The translations under genes and the position numbers were made by a program. The notes beneath the pieces were generated by a model. That model worked only from the letters and a program-made list of their open reading frames with translations. It was not told the origin of the DNA and did no database searches. From Metopolophium dirhodum (lineage: Eukaryota; Arthropoda; Insecta; Hemiptera; Aphididae), in contig NC_083566.1 in the NCBI RefSeq assembly GCF_019925205.1, positions 5,704,001-5,768,000 on the forward strand: a stretch of DNA of 64,000 nucleotides, read 5' to 3'. Each line of letters begins with the position of its first letter. Within the stretch, counting starts at the first letter, position 1. Positions 27,646 to 39,553 of this stretch are shown here, piece after piece.

Positions 27646-29487
27646 GCCTTCACAGAATTGCTTTTTTTTTATTAATGTCAAAAACTTACTTATTTTAATA
27701 TATTTGTAATGTAATTTGCAAAAATTACATAATATTGGTTTTGTTAGTAATAGTTACAATAGTCGTTAAAATAATAACCATAGTAAAATTGTAGTATTAT
27801 AAATTCACTAAATAGCTCATAATTCAACCAAAAATATCTTATCAAACATTATTCTTATCTTTATGAAACAATATTAATTTTAGTTAGATAAAGTTATTGA
27901 TCCAAAATATTTGCATATCAATTATATACTACTGTGTATGAAAATATGTCTAAGATAACTAGTTCAATTAACAAAAAAATTATAATAATTTTTAATTGCT
28001 GGAATACTTACCCAATACCATTTTTATCGATGTCATGGTAAATATTAGATACTGAATTCCGAATTTATGCCAATAATCCCAGACAACCATTGCCTAAAAC
28101 AATAAAACATACATTTTACCAATTTATTTTTTACATATTTTCGATAGGTAAGTACTAAATTATTTTTTTTTTTTTTTAAAACGATGTTTTTATTAATTGA
28201 TATATATATTGGTCTTGTCAGAATAAAAAAAAAACCGTTTGATTTCAGACGATTTCAATAAAGTTGGATTCATAAATAATAGGTTGAGATAATTGAATAA
28301 GTTAGCATTGTACAATTGTATCAGTACACATCTATGTTTAAAATAGTGAATTATCAATCCAAGTAGATGAATTCATTTGATATAATCAAATATTTTTTTT
28401 AGAGATAGTTCTGCAGGATCATTTGAACTGCTTTGCAACAGAGATTTAAAGAACAACTAAGTGTTACAACTCCTCAAATCCTAGTTGTATTGTGGACTGT
28501 AGATTAAACCATTTAATGTGTTATATTAGACAATGAAGTGGATCCGAACGCCTAATCACCAAAGCATTTCCACAAACAATTTAGTTTCTAACTAATGGAA
28601 AAGTTTAATCAGTTCACATCATAAATCGCATGATAATGAATCAACTAAACAATCATTACGGGCGGATTAAAATGCGATGCTTAACTAGGTGTTTGGTAAA
28701 GATAAAACGAATAGTAAATATTATATTGTTATCTAATCGTACTATACATTATTGTATAACAGCCACTGGAGTTCCATCAATAAGTATAGTCGTGGTAATC
28801 TTCTCACACCAAAAATATTGCCAATTTATAATCATTTTTTTTTTCTTTCGAACCATAATATAATAATGTTTCCATTGGAAGAGCGAATATTTTATGTAGA
28901 TCGTATATTTTTTGTTTTCTAAAGAATAATAATAATAAACAATTAAAAAAAACATTAATGAGCATCGTAATTTGGATATCAGTTCAAATGTCTAAAATTT
29001 GTTAGGACTTAGTAATAGCAAAATAAATATTAACAGTTTTCATGATCCTCTATGCACAGTGGTCACGGTAGTGGGTATAGATGAAAGCCACACGATATTG
29101 ATTTACAAATATATGAATAGGAAGTTCTCAGTAGGTATTTATGTCCAGTGGTTATAGGTAAAATGCATATTATATTGTAAAACGAGTCACAGTAATAATA
29201 CATATAAAACAAGAAAGAGTAAAATCAATTATATTTGTACATATAATGAAAATTGTGTGTCATATCCAGAATAATAATATTATGTAGCATGTGACTTGAT
29301 ATTATATCCACACACACAGGTTAAGTTCTATCCCTACTCATATTTTATTGTATACAATAATATAATCATAACATGTTATAAAATCATAATTTGCTTTTGC
29401 ATAACTTTATGCGTATACATCGTAATATTGTACTTTTAGTGTCTAAAAAAAAAAAACTTAAAAAATATTTTTAAATGTATTCATTAC
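27646..29487. other. Noncoding region
   Basis: A+T-rich, with poly-T/A runs at 28164-28178 and 29450-29457. Two overlapping ORFs at 28630-28955 are low-complexity and read on opposite strands, so I do not support either. Confidence 0.45.
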
Positions 29488-30330
29488 TAGCTGAACCTGT
29501 GAACTTCGTTTCCTGTTACATGTATCAACTCTATATGACTCAAGCTTTGTTCAATTCGTTATTTAATATTCAGTGTATGGTGTTCAAAATTAATCTTAAC
29601 TTTTCCGTTGCCCACAGTAAAAATTCTGATTCGAAGCAGTATATTATCAGGTAGGCAATCTACCTGCGATAGACCGCGGACCCCTTGCTATTTGTACGTA
29701 AGTGTATGATTTAACTCTAAAGTATCAAAGTTATACCAAGTTTGTCGTATTCTACCTATGGTGGATTAATATAATCAATTAATACAAAATCCTAACATAA
29801 CCTATTGCGTCACTGTATTTTTAACATCCAGTTTCCTACTTTTCCAGTGGATTTTCCCAAAATTTTCTCTCATAGAACTTCTCTCCGTAATATACTCTTT
29901 CGTTCAAAAAAAAAAATCAAGAAGATCTGATGAGTAATGCCAGAGTTTACCCTGTACAAAGATTTTCATTTCACATTTATATAGTTAGAAGATATATACA
30001 TATTGACAAAAAATAATAATACAAATCAACAAACATACCCGTAACCAATAGGAAGCAATATACAATACACTATTATTATTTTAATCTGCAACTAAATTTT
30101 GTATTATTTAGTTTATTTTTTTCTAGACAAATGGCACCACTGTTGTATTTTTTGACATCCAAATGTTCTACTTTTTCGGTGGATTTTCCTAAAATTGTGT
30201 TACATAAGAACCTTCTCCTGACAATTACGAACACAACAAAAAAAAAATTAGCAAAATCGGTCCAGCTGTTCACGCGTGATGCGATGACCAAGGGAAACAG
30301 TTATCCATTTTTATATACAGAGATTTTTAA
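29488..30330 (+). mobile_element. Dispersed repeat family A, near-complete copy
   Basis: It starts CTAGCTGAACCTGTGAACTT and carries the family A block (ATTATCAGGTAGGCAATCTA at about 29643). It continues with a middle block (gtggattttcccaaaatttt, aaccaataggaagcaatata) and ends with aaaatcggtccagctgttca then CATTTTTATATACAGAGA. The last blocks are a widespread terminus in insect interspersed repeats. The phrase acatccagtttcc...gtggattttcc appears twice (29825-29905 and 30155-30215), so this copy is partly duplicated or two insertions joined. The copy at 43140-43865 has the same parts on the minus strand. Confidence 0.6.
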
Positions 30331-31295
30331 AAGTTGATGCTTTGACTAGTTTACAAGTTTATCACAATTGTTTCAAACATAATAATTATATTTGGGTGCG
30401 TACATTGCGAAGAAGGTACCAAATAATAGATACTAATAAATTATTAGTAATAATAATAACAACACAATATGATGATATATTTGAAGATACTGATGATTTT
30501 CTTGCTGCCATATAGTGTTATAATATCATAGTATAAAAGTTTATTGTGGCTGCTAAAATCTCGAGGACGTAACTTAATCTTGTTATTCTGATAGTAATAG
30601 GTACTTCGGAGGTCTAGAATTTTAATGTAAATCATAATTACATTTCAAAATAAATGTCAGGTAACCTATTCAATATGAAAATAATATTTATATATATTAT
30701 GCTATTCTCTACGAAATTTGCATTATTTTTTTTAGCATTTTTTGAGAGATTTATAATATAATAACTTAGATAACAATCCACGGGTATTTATTTTAATTAT
30801 AACTACTTACATTTCTGAAAAAAAAGTAATCTTATTTTATAAAATTAAAATATTTAAACAAAATAATATGATATTTTTTACTGAAGATGTTTGACCCATT
30901 TAACTAAGTAAATATTATCTGTGCTTTAAATTATGAGCTTTAGTCTTGAATGACATACACATCTCAAATAAGTACATAGACAAAGTATTTTTTTCTATTG
31001 GGCATACATTTTGTTGTCATTACAACACTACGTTGTACGTCCCATTCGCTGTCAACGTTGTATTTGGATACATTCACTTTGCCGGGTATCCTATATATTG
31101 TATGAATCTAACTATCTAAGAGAAGTCAAGTTCGAGTGAATAGGGGACAACAGAAAAAAATCTTTTGTATTTTGTGTTTGGATATGCGGGTATTCTCCAG
31201 TGGGATATTTTCTCGAAACAACCAAAAAACACGTGACTATGTCCATTAATGAATTACTTATTGTCATTAATATTGAACAGACGCGTACCTACAAC
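30331..31295. other. Noncoding stretch
   Basis: No supported feature. The 31000-31150 part is a little more complex in composition but holds no ORF of note. Confidence 0.45.
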
Positions 31296-31356
31296 CAGGG
31301 CCGTATTAGCGCATAGGCACTATAGGCACTGTGCCTAGGGCCTACGAAAGTAAAAT
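31296..31356 (+). repeat. Single hAT-like transposon end
   Basis: CAGGGCCGTATTAGC followed by aggcactataggcactgtgcctagggcc resembles one terminus of a hAT-type non-autonomous element. I found no matching right end nearby, so this is a relic or a truncated copy. Confidence 0.3.
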
Positions 31357-31780
31357 GTGTGACCACAGTTTTTTTGTAATATTTTATGGTTTTTTTTTAT
31401 TTTTATTATAAGTTATTCTGTACGATTGTACACGTTAGCAAAACAAGTAAAATATAATGTATACGAGAATGATACCCCGATTACTGGTATTGTAGGAAAT
31501 AATAATAAAAAATAATAATTATAAATAATATCGTCTAAGTAATACAAACAATAGTTTACTATCGACTGCAAGGCGGTCGCGCTACGTATGACGGTACTCA
31601 CTAGTATACTGTCTCACTAGATAAATTATGGCAATGCGATTGATGCTGTAGACCAAATGAGTGCTAGAGTTAAATTCAAAATTCAAAAATTTTATAAAAA
31701 TATGTTTTATTTAAAGACATTATATTTATTTATAAATATATAATACCTATTACCTATAGTTCATAACATTACAATTATTT

Positions 31781-32037
31781 GCGGTGGATTGGCTTGGCGC
31801 GTTGGCTGCTATCAGTCAAGCAATGTGATTGAGAGTAAGAAACGCCCGCTGCTACGAATTCCCGGATGGGTGACCACCCGGGTTCTAAGTAGTAAAAACC
31901 TTACCACATACACGTGTTTGCTTACCAACCGTAACAACCGTAAGAACACCTTACCGTACCAACTTTACCAACCACAGTTCATAATCACCTACAGCAGCTG
32001 ATGACCAATCACTGGGCTCAAGTTCAATAAAAAAAAA
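31781..32037 (+). mobile_element. SINE with a 5S-rRNA-like head
   Basis: The sequence starts GCGGTGGATTGGCTTGGCGC and contains CCCGGATGGGTGACCACCCG, which resembles the 3' half of 5S rRNA (the internal promoter and loop E side). It has a middle of cc-taccaac repeats and ends in a poly-A tail (32028-32037). AATTATTT occurs at 31773-31780 and again at 32038-32045, a plausible target duplication. A 5S-derived head would place it in the SINE3 group. It would be copied by a LINE reverse transcriptase in trans. The 5S match is by eye only; no intact 5S gene is implied. Confidence 0.65.
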
Positions 32038-33359
32038 AATTATTTTCATTTTCCATTAGTATGGTTCAATGTATGAATAAAATATTAGTAGAAAAAAAGT
32101 TGTGTATTTTTGATCAATTATTATTTATATAAATAATGTTTCATACTATCATGGCTATAATAATTAATATTACTAAAATATGCTTAAAATATTAACTGCC
32201 TGTGTTAATAAATGAATTGTACTCGATATGAAATAGCATATTAAAACAAAAAATTAATTATTGGTATTATATCGTAAATGTTTTAAAATAGAAATGCTTT
32301 TAAAATAATATGTAAATTTATGACTAATGTTGTATGAATTATGTATCATAATGTACTAAATATGATAGATTTTAAAAAACTGAAATGTAAATTTATATAT
32401 TTAATGAATTTAACTTTGAACCGTTTTTAATAATAGCTACTAAATACTTAACTAGAATTAATTTTACTTACCACAAATTAGGCAATTAATAAAACGTTTT
32501 AAAGTTTTAAATTGTTTCAGAAATGTGTACACACAAATTTAATTTTTGTATGGAAAACATTTACAATTATAAGTTTATCAATTATAAGTTGTTATTAAAT
32601 GTACCTTCTACGTCGGAGCATCCATACAAATGATCAATAAGCTCGGGGCAGGGGAGAATTTATTTAAATTTACGCAATACAAATACATTTTTAAACATCA
32701 TAATATTATAAGGATCAAATCTACAGAACGTTCACTATTTTTTTTAAATCATTGTATAGTGATTTACACGTACTAACTCACCCTCGTATCTCTGCCTCCT
32801 GTCTTCTTTGGATTTTAAAATTTGGAACATTGATTAAGTCAAAATAACTTAGAATGATGATGTTATTGATCTCAAATAATATAAGGCCATTTAAATAGGA
32901 GATACTTTGAAGGTTTGAATTTGTGTTACTCACTCACTCGGTCACTAATCATCAATATTATAAGGCACCTTTCGTATAGGTAGAATCACGAAGTTTATCA
33001 CAATGATTAACCATATAGTGTAAGTAAAGGTAAAAATCTAAAAATTACAATTTTCTTAAAATTAGTTTCACTTTATTAGGGAGGGGTGTTCTGAACGCGT
33101 GAAACAATAATACAAATTGTGTGGTCAGTAGCCAAAATTCAACCAGAAAAATAATTTAATTTTTGTGATTTGTGTATATATAATAAAATATATTAAATTT
33201 AAATGAGCATAAAACAATATTTTAAATTGAAAATTAAAAAATTGAATATTTTTTCAAGTTCAAAATGGAATTTATTTTAAACTATTTTTTCTCATTGATT
33301 TCAACGATTCCAAGTAAATTGTTGGCAATTTATAATTTTACAATAATAAAATAATTGTT
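32038..33359. other. Noncoding stretch
   Basis: A+T-rich, no supported gene or repeat structure. Confidence 0.5.
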
Positions 33360-33735
33360 GTTTAGACGACGCGCAACGTATTACCGTCACATCGATATTA
33401 TAAACGTCGACGCAGTACCGGTTTTGGATTGTCATGGGTCGTTATTGTCGCAGTACCACGGTCGTGGTAACTATATCTTGCTGGTTTTGTTTTTCGTATT
33501 GCGTTGACGTTTTTGGCGAGCTCATCGTACCGATTCCGGTCGCTCGTCAATTTACCCGAGTTTGTATATTATATTCTTTGTGACGTGGTTTATGGTTTAT
33601 TTTCACCATCATCGTCGATCTCTGGACTCAACTACGACCGTTCTCAACTGTCAACACCTCACTCCGACATCGTCGACCACTATCATCACCGCCGGTATAC
33701 TGTATCACACGTATCAATGTGTTTTTTAATGTTTT
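33360..33735. other. GC-richer island with CpG-rich words
   Basis: This section is much richer in G+C and CpG (cgacgcgcaacg, cgtcgacgcagtaccgg, tcatcgtcgatctc) than its surroundings. An open frame on the plus strand (33504-33743) reads TFLASSSYRFRSLVNLPEFV and onward from a non-ATG start, with no recognisable domain. It could be a promoter/5' UTR, an exon, or the 5' region of a retroelement. Confidence 0.3.
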
Positions 33736-34614
33736 TATTATGACATAATTTATATTATTTCATATTTTTGTATTTTATTATAATATTATTATTCCTCATT
33801 TGCTGGTCATCAACCTTTTGTGTGCGCCACTGCATACCTACACCATAATATTATACATCTATATTTAGCAAAATTCGTTGTTTTGCGTTATATTCTAATA
33901 TTATTTAGTAGTCAATACGGCAAACATAAGGATATTGAGTTATTTTCTTTAGAACAATAGGTACTTATCCAACCTCATCGAAATCCAAAAAGTCCACTTT
34001 ATATCGATTATCTCCGAAAAACAATGAATTTTTTAGAGATGCACAACATCCGTGTATACAATGTTTTCAGTTCACTCCATCATCATTAGCTAAATACTCC
34101 TTTCCCCTAAGTCCAGAATGAACCCATTAAAATAACTAACCCTACATGCTGCGACATATAATTGGCTGTAATAAAATACAAACTCTATCGAATGTTTGTC
34201 CCTGTGACTTATTAATTGCCGTTGCAAAAGCAAGATTAACTAGAAACTACGGTGTTCTTTGAAAATATAATAGTAGAATATGATGTCCGAATAATTCCAT
34301 TTTAGTCGCGGAATCAAATTCACTTAATATTATTATAGAAACTAAACGAAAATTACATTGATGAAAAGTATATACATAATAATATATTACATATATTTTA
34401 TATTCCTAAGTATAACACATGCACTAATTCAATCATTATAATGGTGTATAACAAACATCAAATTAATTATGGCTTGATTTAAAACATTTTAAAGTGAAAG
34501 CCTTTTATATATGATCCTATCTAGTTGGAAATTAAAATAGGTTAAAGTATACAATTGAGGCCTAAGAAAATATACAAATGAAATATTGTGTCGAATAACA
34601 ATGTTTAAAAACCG
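33736..34614. other. Noncoding stretch with one transposon-end-like word
   Basis: TTGTGTGCGCCACTG at 33818-33832 looks like the right end of a CAGTGGCGC-type hAT MITE, but no left partner is visible. The rest shows no gene. Confidence 0.35.
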
Positions 34615-34750
34615 TGTAAGTCACTTTGCCGTTCAGTAGGTGTAGTGTATTTCAAAGTAAGACACGAAATGGATTAAATTTGAATTCAATGATAAATCAT
34701 TGTATGACGAACAATTATTTTGAGCAGAGCCGTTCTGTCAGCCTACATAT
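34615..34750 (+). repeat. Family B fragment (5' end)
   Basis: It contains TTGAATTCAATGATAAATCA and gccgttctgtcagcct, matching the opening of the copies at 11132 and 21299. The body is missing. Confidence 0.5.
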
Positions 34751-35139
34751 TTTTTAGGATATTATATTATATATTTATATTGATGTTATTTATTAATTTC
34801 TATATAAGTAATATAACAGGTTGAATTAGTTTAAGTTAAAAACATAATATCAGATACTATTATATTATATACGTAATAGTAATAACTAATAATTATTATA
34901 TGATAATATTACTAGCTGATATTAAAATCTATTAATCTAAATACTTTAAAACTATTGCATTGTATACCATAGGAAATATTAATTTACGTAATGGTGAAAA
35001 CTTTTTAATCTCTACCTACAAATAATGTTTTTTATTTTTTTTTTAATTATACTATAAACAACTGAAATAGTTTTATTTATCTAAGTTTAAAAAAATGTAA
35101 ACTTTAAATATTTATAAAAAAATGTTGTAAATATTTAGA
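34751..35139. other. Noncoding spacer between family B fragments
   Basis: A+T-rich. It may contain decayed body sequence of family B, but I cannot align it by eye. Confidence 0.4.
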
Positions 35140-35350
35140 CGGTCTGTCTGCGCTCAGAATTGTTTTCCATTATTTATTCATTGATTTATAACACCCCGAG
35201 GAGAAAAGGTACAGTTATATTTACAACATTTAATATAAACAATAATATGTACCTACCTAACATATAAATAAACAGCTTATTTGATTAATCATTGAATTCA
35301 AATTTAACCCATCTATTACATTGTTCTATCCTAACCGAGGTTCACACAAA
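35140..35350 (-). repeat. Family B fragment (5' end, inverted)
   Basis: Reading the minus strand gives the opening block (cgaggttagga...aatagatgggttaaatttg then aattcaatgatt) and, after ~85 bp of extra sequence, gaaaacaattctgagcgcag and acagaccgtc. It faces the fragment at 34615-34750, so the pair may be the two ends of one inverted or rearranged insertion. Confidence 0.45.
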
Positions 35351-36500
35351 ACTGTACTATTTTACAGCAAAGCAAATTACCCGAATTTTTAATCGTCGCG
35401 TTTAATTGTAATACAATCGTAATATCAATAGGAAGTTGCTTATATAAAAATAGTTACTAGCGAATATCACAAAAAATAAGTTAAAAATTGAAACTTTAAT
35501 ATTTATAATCATCAGTACGTCTGCAATAAAGGAAAGTATCGCTGTCAAAAAAAAACCCTAAAGCTTATTGCTAAATTTACAATTATGATAGAAAAGTTCG
35601 GTTCAATGATATAAAGTATAAAATATGAAACATTAAACCAACGTTCATTGCAAATAATTAAATTTTATACATTATACAATATGACATGCGTTAAATTATA
35701 TTATAATTAAAAATATTTTAAGTACCTACTTAATTTACATTTTTTTTACGCTTTTTGCAATGACGAAACGCTATAATAATGTTTCAGATAAAGTGAACAG
35801 AACAACGTGAACATAATTACAAAATACTAAGATTGAAACAATTAATATTTAAATAATTTTTAATTTAAATGAAAATAAGTGATAATGTAAGAGAAAAACC
35901 ATGCATCAAAAAATGCTCATAATTTATTTATCTCGAATATTGATGATAATGATGGTATCTAGGGATTGTTTCCTGGAGTATTCCAAGTATGTTAACATAC
36001 ACAATTTTATGTATAAGAAAGTATTCAACCAATTTGATACTATCAAATATTCGGTATGGTATAAAGGGTTGAGAAATGGTGGAAGAGGTTAATAGGATGT
36101 AAAATACCGTAAAACGGTATTCTGTGAGGGTTTATTTATTTCTATTGACAGAGGTTATATTTATGGGCTGACAACAAAAACGATTCACAACAAAAAGTGG
36201 GGCTCTTTAAATCGGGTTCTTGACGTCGAATAACTACAGCTATTGTTGTAGTCACAGAAACGAATTGCATGATTCTGATTCCGAAAGGTCTGAAAATGTG
36301 GCTCAATCTTCAATCGATAATGATCACATGGAAGATTTGATTTTACCGGTGCGATTACCGACCATTTTGTTTGGTATCTTTAACGTCCACCAAAGACTGA
36401 AATTTTAGTACTGTAGGAATTAAACAATTCTAGGATTTTTGATAAAAGATACAATTTACTATATAGTCATATTTTGACCGCGAAAACCTGAGAAACATCA
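35351..36500. other. Mostly noncoding stretch
   Basis: No gene can be supported. One ORF inside (36220-36408, listed separately) has a more protein-like composition than the rest. Confidence 0.4.
36220..36408 (+). other. Weak candidate exon, Ser/Asp/Glu-rich peptide
   Basis: The frame contains HDSDSERSENVAQSSIDNDH and then MEDLILPVRLPTILFGIFNV. This mix of acidic/serine residues followed by a hydrophobic run is unlike the Lys/Asn/Ile/Phe noise expected from A+T-rich DNA. There is no ATG near its beginning; acceptor-like TTGTTGTAG ends at 36251 and a donor-like CCG|GTGCGA is at 36349. I recognise no family. It could be a decayed transposon ORF or a host exon. Confidence 0.18.
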
Positions 36501-36502
36501 AT

Positions 36503-36960
36503 ATACATCCCAGATAATAATTTTTTGGGGGGACGAGGTGGCCGAGTGGTCTAACGCGACGGATTCGGCACAGCCGGTCCGAGTTCGATCCTCGACCACT
36601 GGGCGGCATTTTTCTCCGTGCAAGTCACGGTGTCCGGAGAACAAGTGCCGCCATCCCCCCACCCCGGGGCACGGCAGAAACCTACGGGTGCCCCATTAGA
36701 AATTCTGCCAAACACAACACACACGTGTACCAACCTACCCAATATAAAAACCTACCAAACCTACCCAATATAAAACCTACAGTGCCCTCCCCACACCCAA
36801 TGGCCTATGTTGCCGCGGGTTACCCAATAAAAAAAAAAAAAAAAAAAAATAATTTTTTGATTAATAATATTATTATAACATTGTAATAACGAATAATATT
36901 AGTATAACGTCATTATAATACTATTGTAATATTATCATTACAAATTGCTGTCTGGGATGC
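36503..36960. mobile_element. Small palindromic MITE-like element, split by a SINE
   Basis: CATCCCAGA at 36507-36515 and TCTGGGATG at about 36951-36959 form an inverted pair. Between the SINE's right duplication and the right end, the sequence is a run of TAATATTATTATAA-like palindromes, usual for MITE interiors. The tRNA-derived SINE inserted just inside the left end. The arms are short and the target duplication is unclear, so confidence is modest. Confidence 0.4.
36528..36849 (+). mobile_element. tRNA-derived SINE, plus-strand copy
   Basis: The head GACGAGGTGGCCGAGTGGTC contains a pol III A box (TGGCCGAGTGG). The B box (GAGTTCGATCC) follows ~50 bp later, and the layout resembles a Leu/Ser-type tRNA. 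A shared body (ccccggggcacggcagaaac, then ccaatggcctatgttgccgc) follows and ends in a long poly-A tail. TAATTTTTTG at 36518-36527 and 36850-36859 is a perfect 10 bp target duplication. The body contains ccaacctacccaatata in two tandem versions near 36731-36775. A second copy in reverse orientation is at 46230-46519. Transcription would be by RNA polymerase III, with retroposition by a LINE enzyme. Confidence 0.9.
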
Positions 36961-39553
36961 AGTATAAAACACCAATAGTTATTATGAACTATGAAGTGAT
37001 CATAATTTAGTGAATGTGAATACTGTGTACTGATTAGGAGTCTGATAATTGTTTACCTATGACAATTATTAATATTATTCTCTTAAAGGTAGCTCATCTG
37101 AAATAGGTAATTCAGATATTATACTGGGTTAAAATAGTGGTTACGGTTCCTTTTTTCATAAAAATAATATTTTAAAGAAAATATTTATCAATTGGTTTGA
37201 TACTTCACCAATCATTGGTAAAATATAATATGAAATTAGTAATAGAATACATATGATATACACGAAATTGTGTATTTTCAAATCTACAAAACAATATATC
37301 AATAAAGTATTATTATTGGCATTTTACCAAATAACGTTATCTGTGTAGAAGTATAAATTGGTTGAAAAAATATTTCTTCTATTTGGTGTAAATAAAAATC
37401 AATTATTTTTCTATTTCTAAAAGTTCTTACTGTGATAATGTTTCCGAGTCAATGAATTTTTGGTATGACTTCCATGAAATACGAAACAGGTGTCGCCAAT
37501 AGTAGCTAGGTTTTACTTTATTATAGGCCAGAGACAACTTTAATTATATTTACTGATATAACAGCACCAGACAGGAAACACATTTCTCAAACCTCTTTGA
37601 TATCGTTTGAACTATTTAAGATAAAAATATAAAATTATATTATTTCAAAGATGCGCAATACTTAGAGCTGTTTATTTGTTATATTTTGTTTTTTATTTTT
37701 ACATTATTTACATCAAATTACGTGAATTTACATCGATAAATATATAACTTGAACTTTAATACTATAGATTCCTCTTAATTAGTTATTAGTGAGATAAAAA
37801 TGTAAGTTATTGTTTTGTAATTTAAAAATATTGTTCATAGATACTTGAAACGTTTAATCTGTATCATTGTATTTTATACACATAATGTCAATTTTCAAAT
37901 GAAATGTTTTCGGTAAAAATTAATTTAACAGCAATACAATTAATATATCATAAAAATAAATATAATTAGGTACTAATTAGTAATATACAGGCTGACTGAC
38001 CGTCTTCGTTCAGAATCGTTTTTAGTATACAATGATTTGTTTATCGAATTCAAATTTTACATTTATATATTATCTACTGAGACTACGGTGTACACTCCGA
38101 ACCTACTGTCTAGCAGAGTGGCTAAATATTTTGTTTTTGTTTTTTTTTTTTTTTGGTATGCTGTTTATAAAATAAACACAAAATTAATTAAATACACACT
38201 TCGCTCTAAACTGTAGGAAGTAAAAATAATGGAGTTAAAGTTAATACTGTATTCATGCAATTTTAAATTGTATGTGAATATAATTAATGTGTTCATTAAT
38301 TATAAAGAATTAACATTTATTTTTAATATTCATTATCGTACTTACCAATAAATCCTTAATTAACTATTCATTATTAATACATTCATAAACTTCCAATTAT
38401 AAGCGATCCCTTGATATATGAACTCAGCTGGTACATAATTAAAAACTTGCAGTGCCAGTTGTTTGTACTAATTAATATATCATAATGGATTCATCGTTTA
38501 ATGCATGATTTAGTGGTCTTAGTCATATGCAAAGTATCTACTAAGAAAAAATGTAATTAAATTAAAAATAGTGTAATTATAGGTTAAATTATTATTTTGA
38601 TTTTATCGTATATATATTATACCATCTTTCACTGATGATTTAATACAATAACGTTTAAGTGATATAGGTATTCGATACTATTATATAATATTTAATAATG
38701 TATAACGTACATATTTTGTGTCACATACATTTTCATTTTAATTTGCTAAGCGTCCGTCCCTGCATACGACTATAATATGAGATAAATTAAAAAAAAAAAA
38801 AATATTAAATATACGAAAGTTTCATTGCTCAAACACAATAGACGAAGATTTCACATATTATACTCATGAACGTTATATAACTCTACGAATGTTCTAAAAA
38901 AAATAGATGCAACATACACGTATGTATGACAGAATACCAGATAAAACTATAGTCTAAAAAAAAAATAGATAAGTAGATAATATAATCATTGATGAGCTTA
39001 ATATGCAAAGGAGGGCAACACGAAAAATCGCATTCGGTAGATTGTTGCAGTCTTTGTATCAGGATGGCTCTCGATTGCCTGCAATCGATCTCCAGCGGGT
39101 TACGCAGTCATTTTTAAAATTCCTTGTAATAAGATAGGTAGCTAAGTTATGCATTTACCGTCGTTAAATCAAATATTGTCAAATATTGTCTAGATTTAAT
39201 TATAATCACTAATGCAACCTTATTACTACCTATCATAAAGTGTTGTTAATTTAATATTTTTAAATCGAGCAGTAACTCCAGACCAAAACTGGTCTTACGC
39301 ATAATATTGATACACGTGGAGAAAAAAAGCTTGACAAATATTATTAGTAGGTAATAACCAGAACTTAACCTTGACTCTTCAAAATGTGGTATACATATAA
39401 TATCACATAGTATTATTAATTTTCAATCGAATATAGAGTAAAGCTTTATAATCTAAAAAATTCGCATTGACTCGATACAAACCTATAGTAAATTTAAACA
39501 CAATAATATCGAAGTAATACAGAAACATTAACCCAGTTGAGATATTTCCGTGA
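36960..39553. other. Noncoding region
   Basis: No supported gene. A family B fragment (minus) lies at 37985-38110. The rest is A+T-rich DNA with poly-T runs (38135-38154). Confidence 0.45.
37985..38110 (-). repeat. Family B fragment (5' end, inverted)
   Basis: The minus strand reads agtttagccactctgc..., then gaattcgataaacaaatcat and acgattctgaacgaagacgg. This is the same order as the opening of the 11132 copy. Confidence 0.5.

Noticed and set aside
31860..31900. A true 5S rRNA gene
   Set aside because: Only part of the 5S-like sequence is present, followed by a poly-A tail and flanking duplication; it fits a SINE head.
31789..32001. 70-codon ORF across 31.8-32.0 kb
   Set aside because: It is the 5S-like SINE read as protein; there is no domain.
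36530..36602. A functional tRNA gene
   Set aside because: A and B boxes are present but the acceptor stem does not pair, and the unit continues into a SINE body with poly-A and target duplication.
36551..36742. 63-codon minus-strand ORF
   Set aside because: Antisense of the SINE at 36528-36849.
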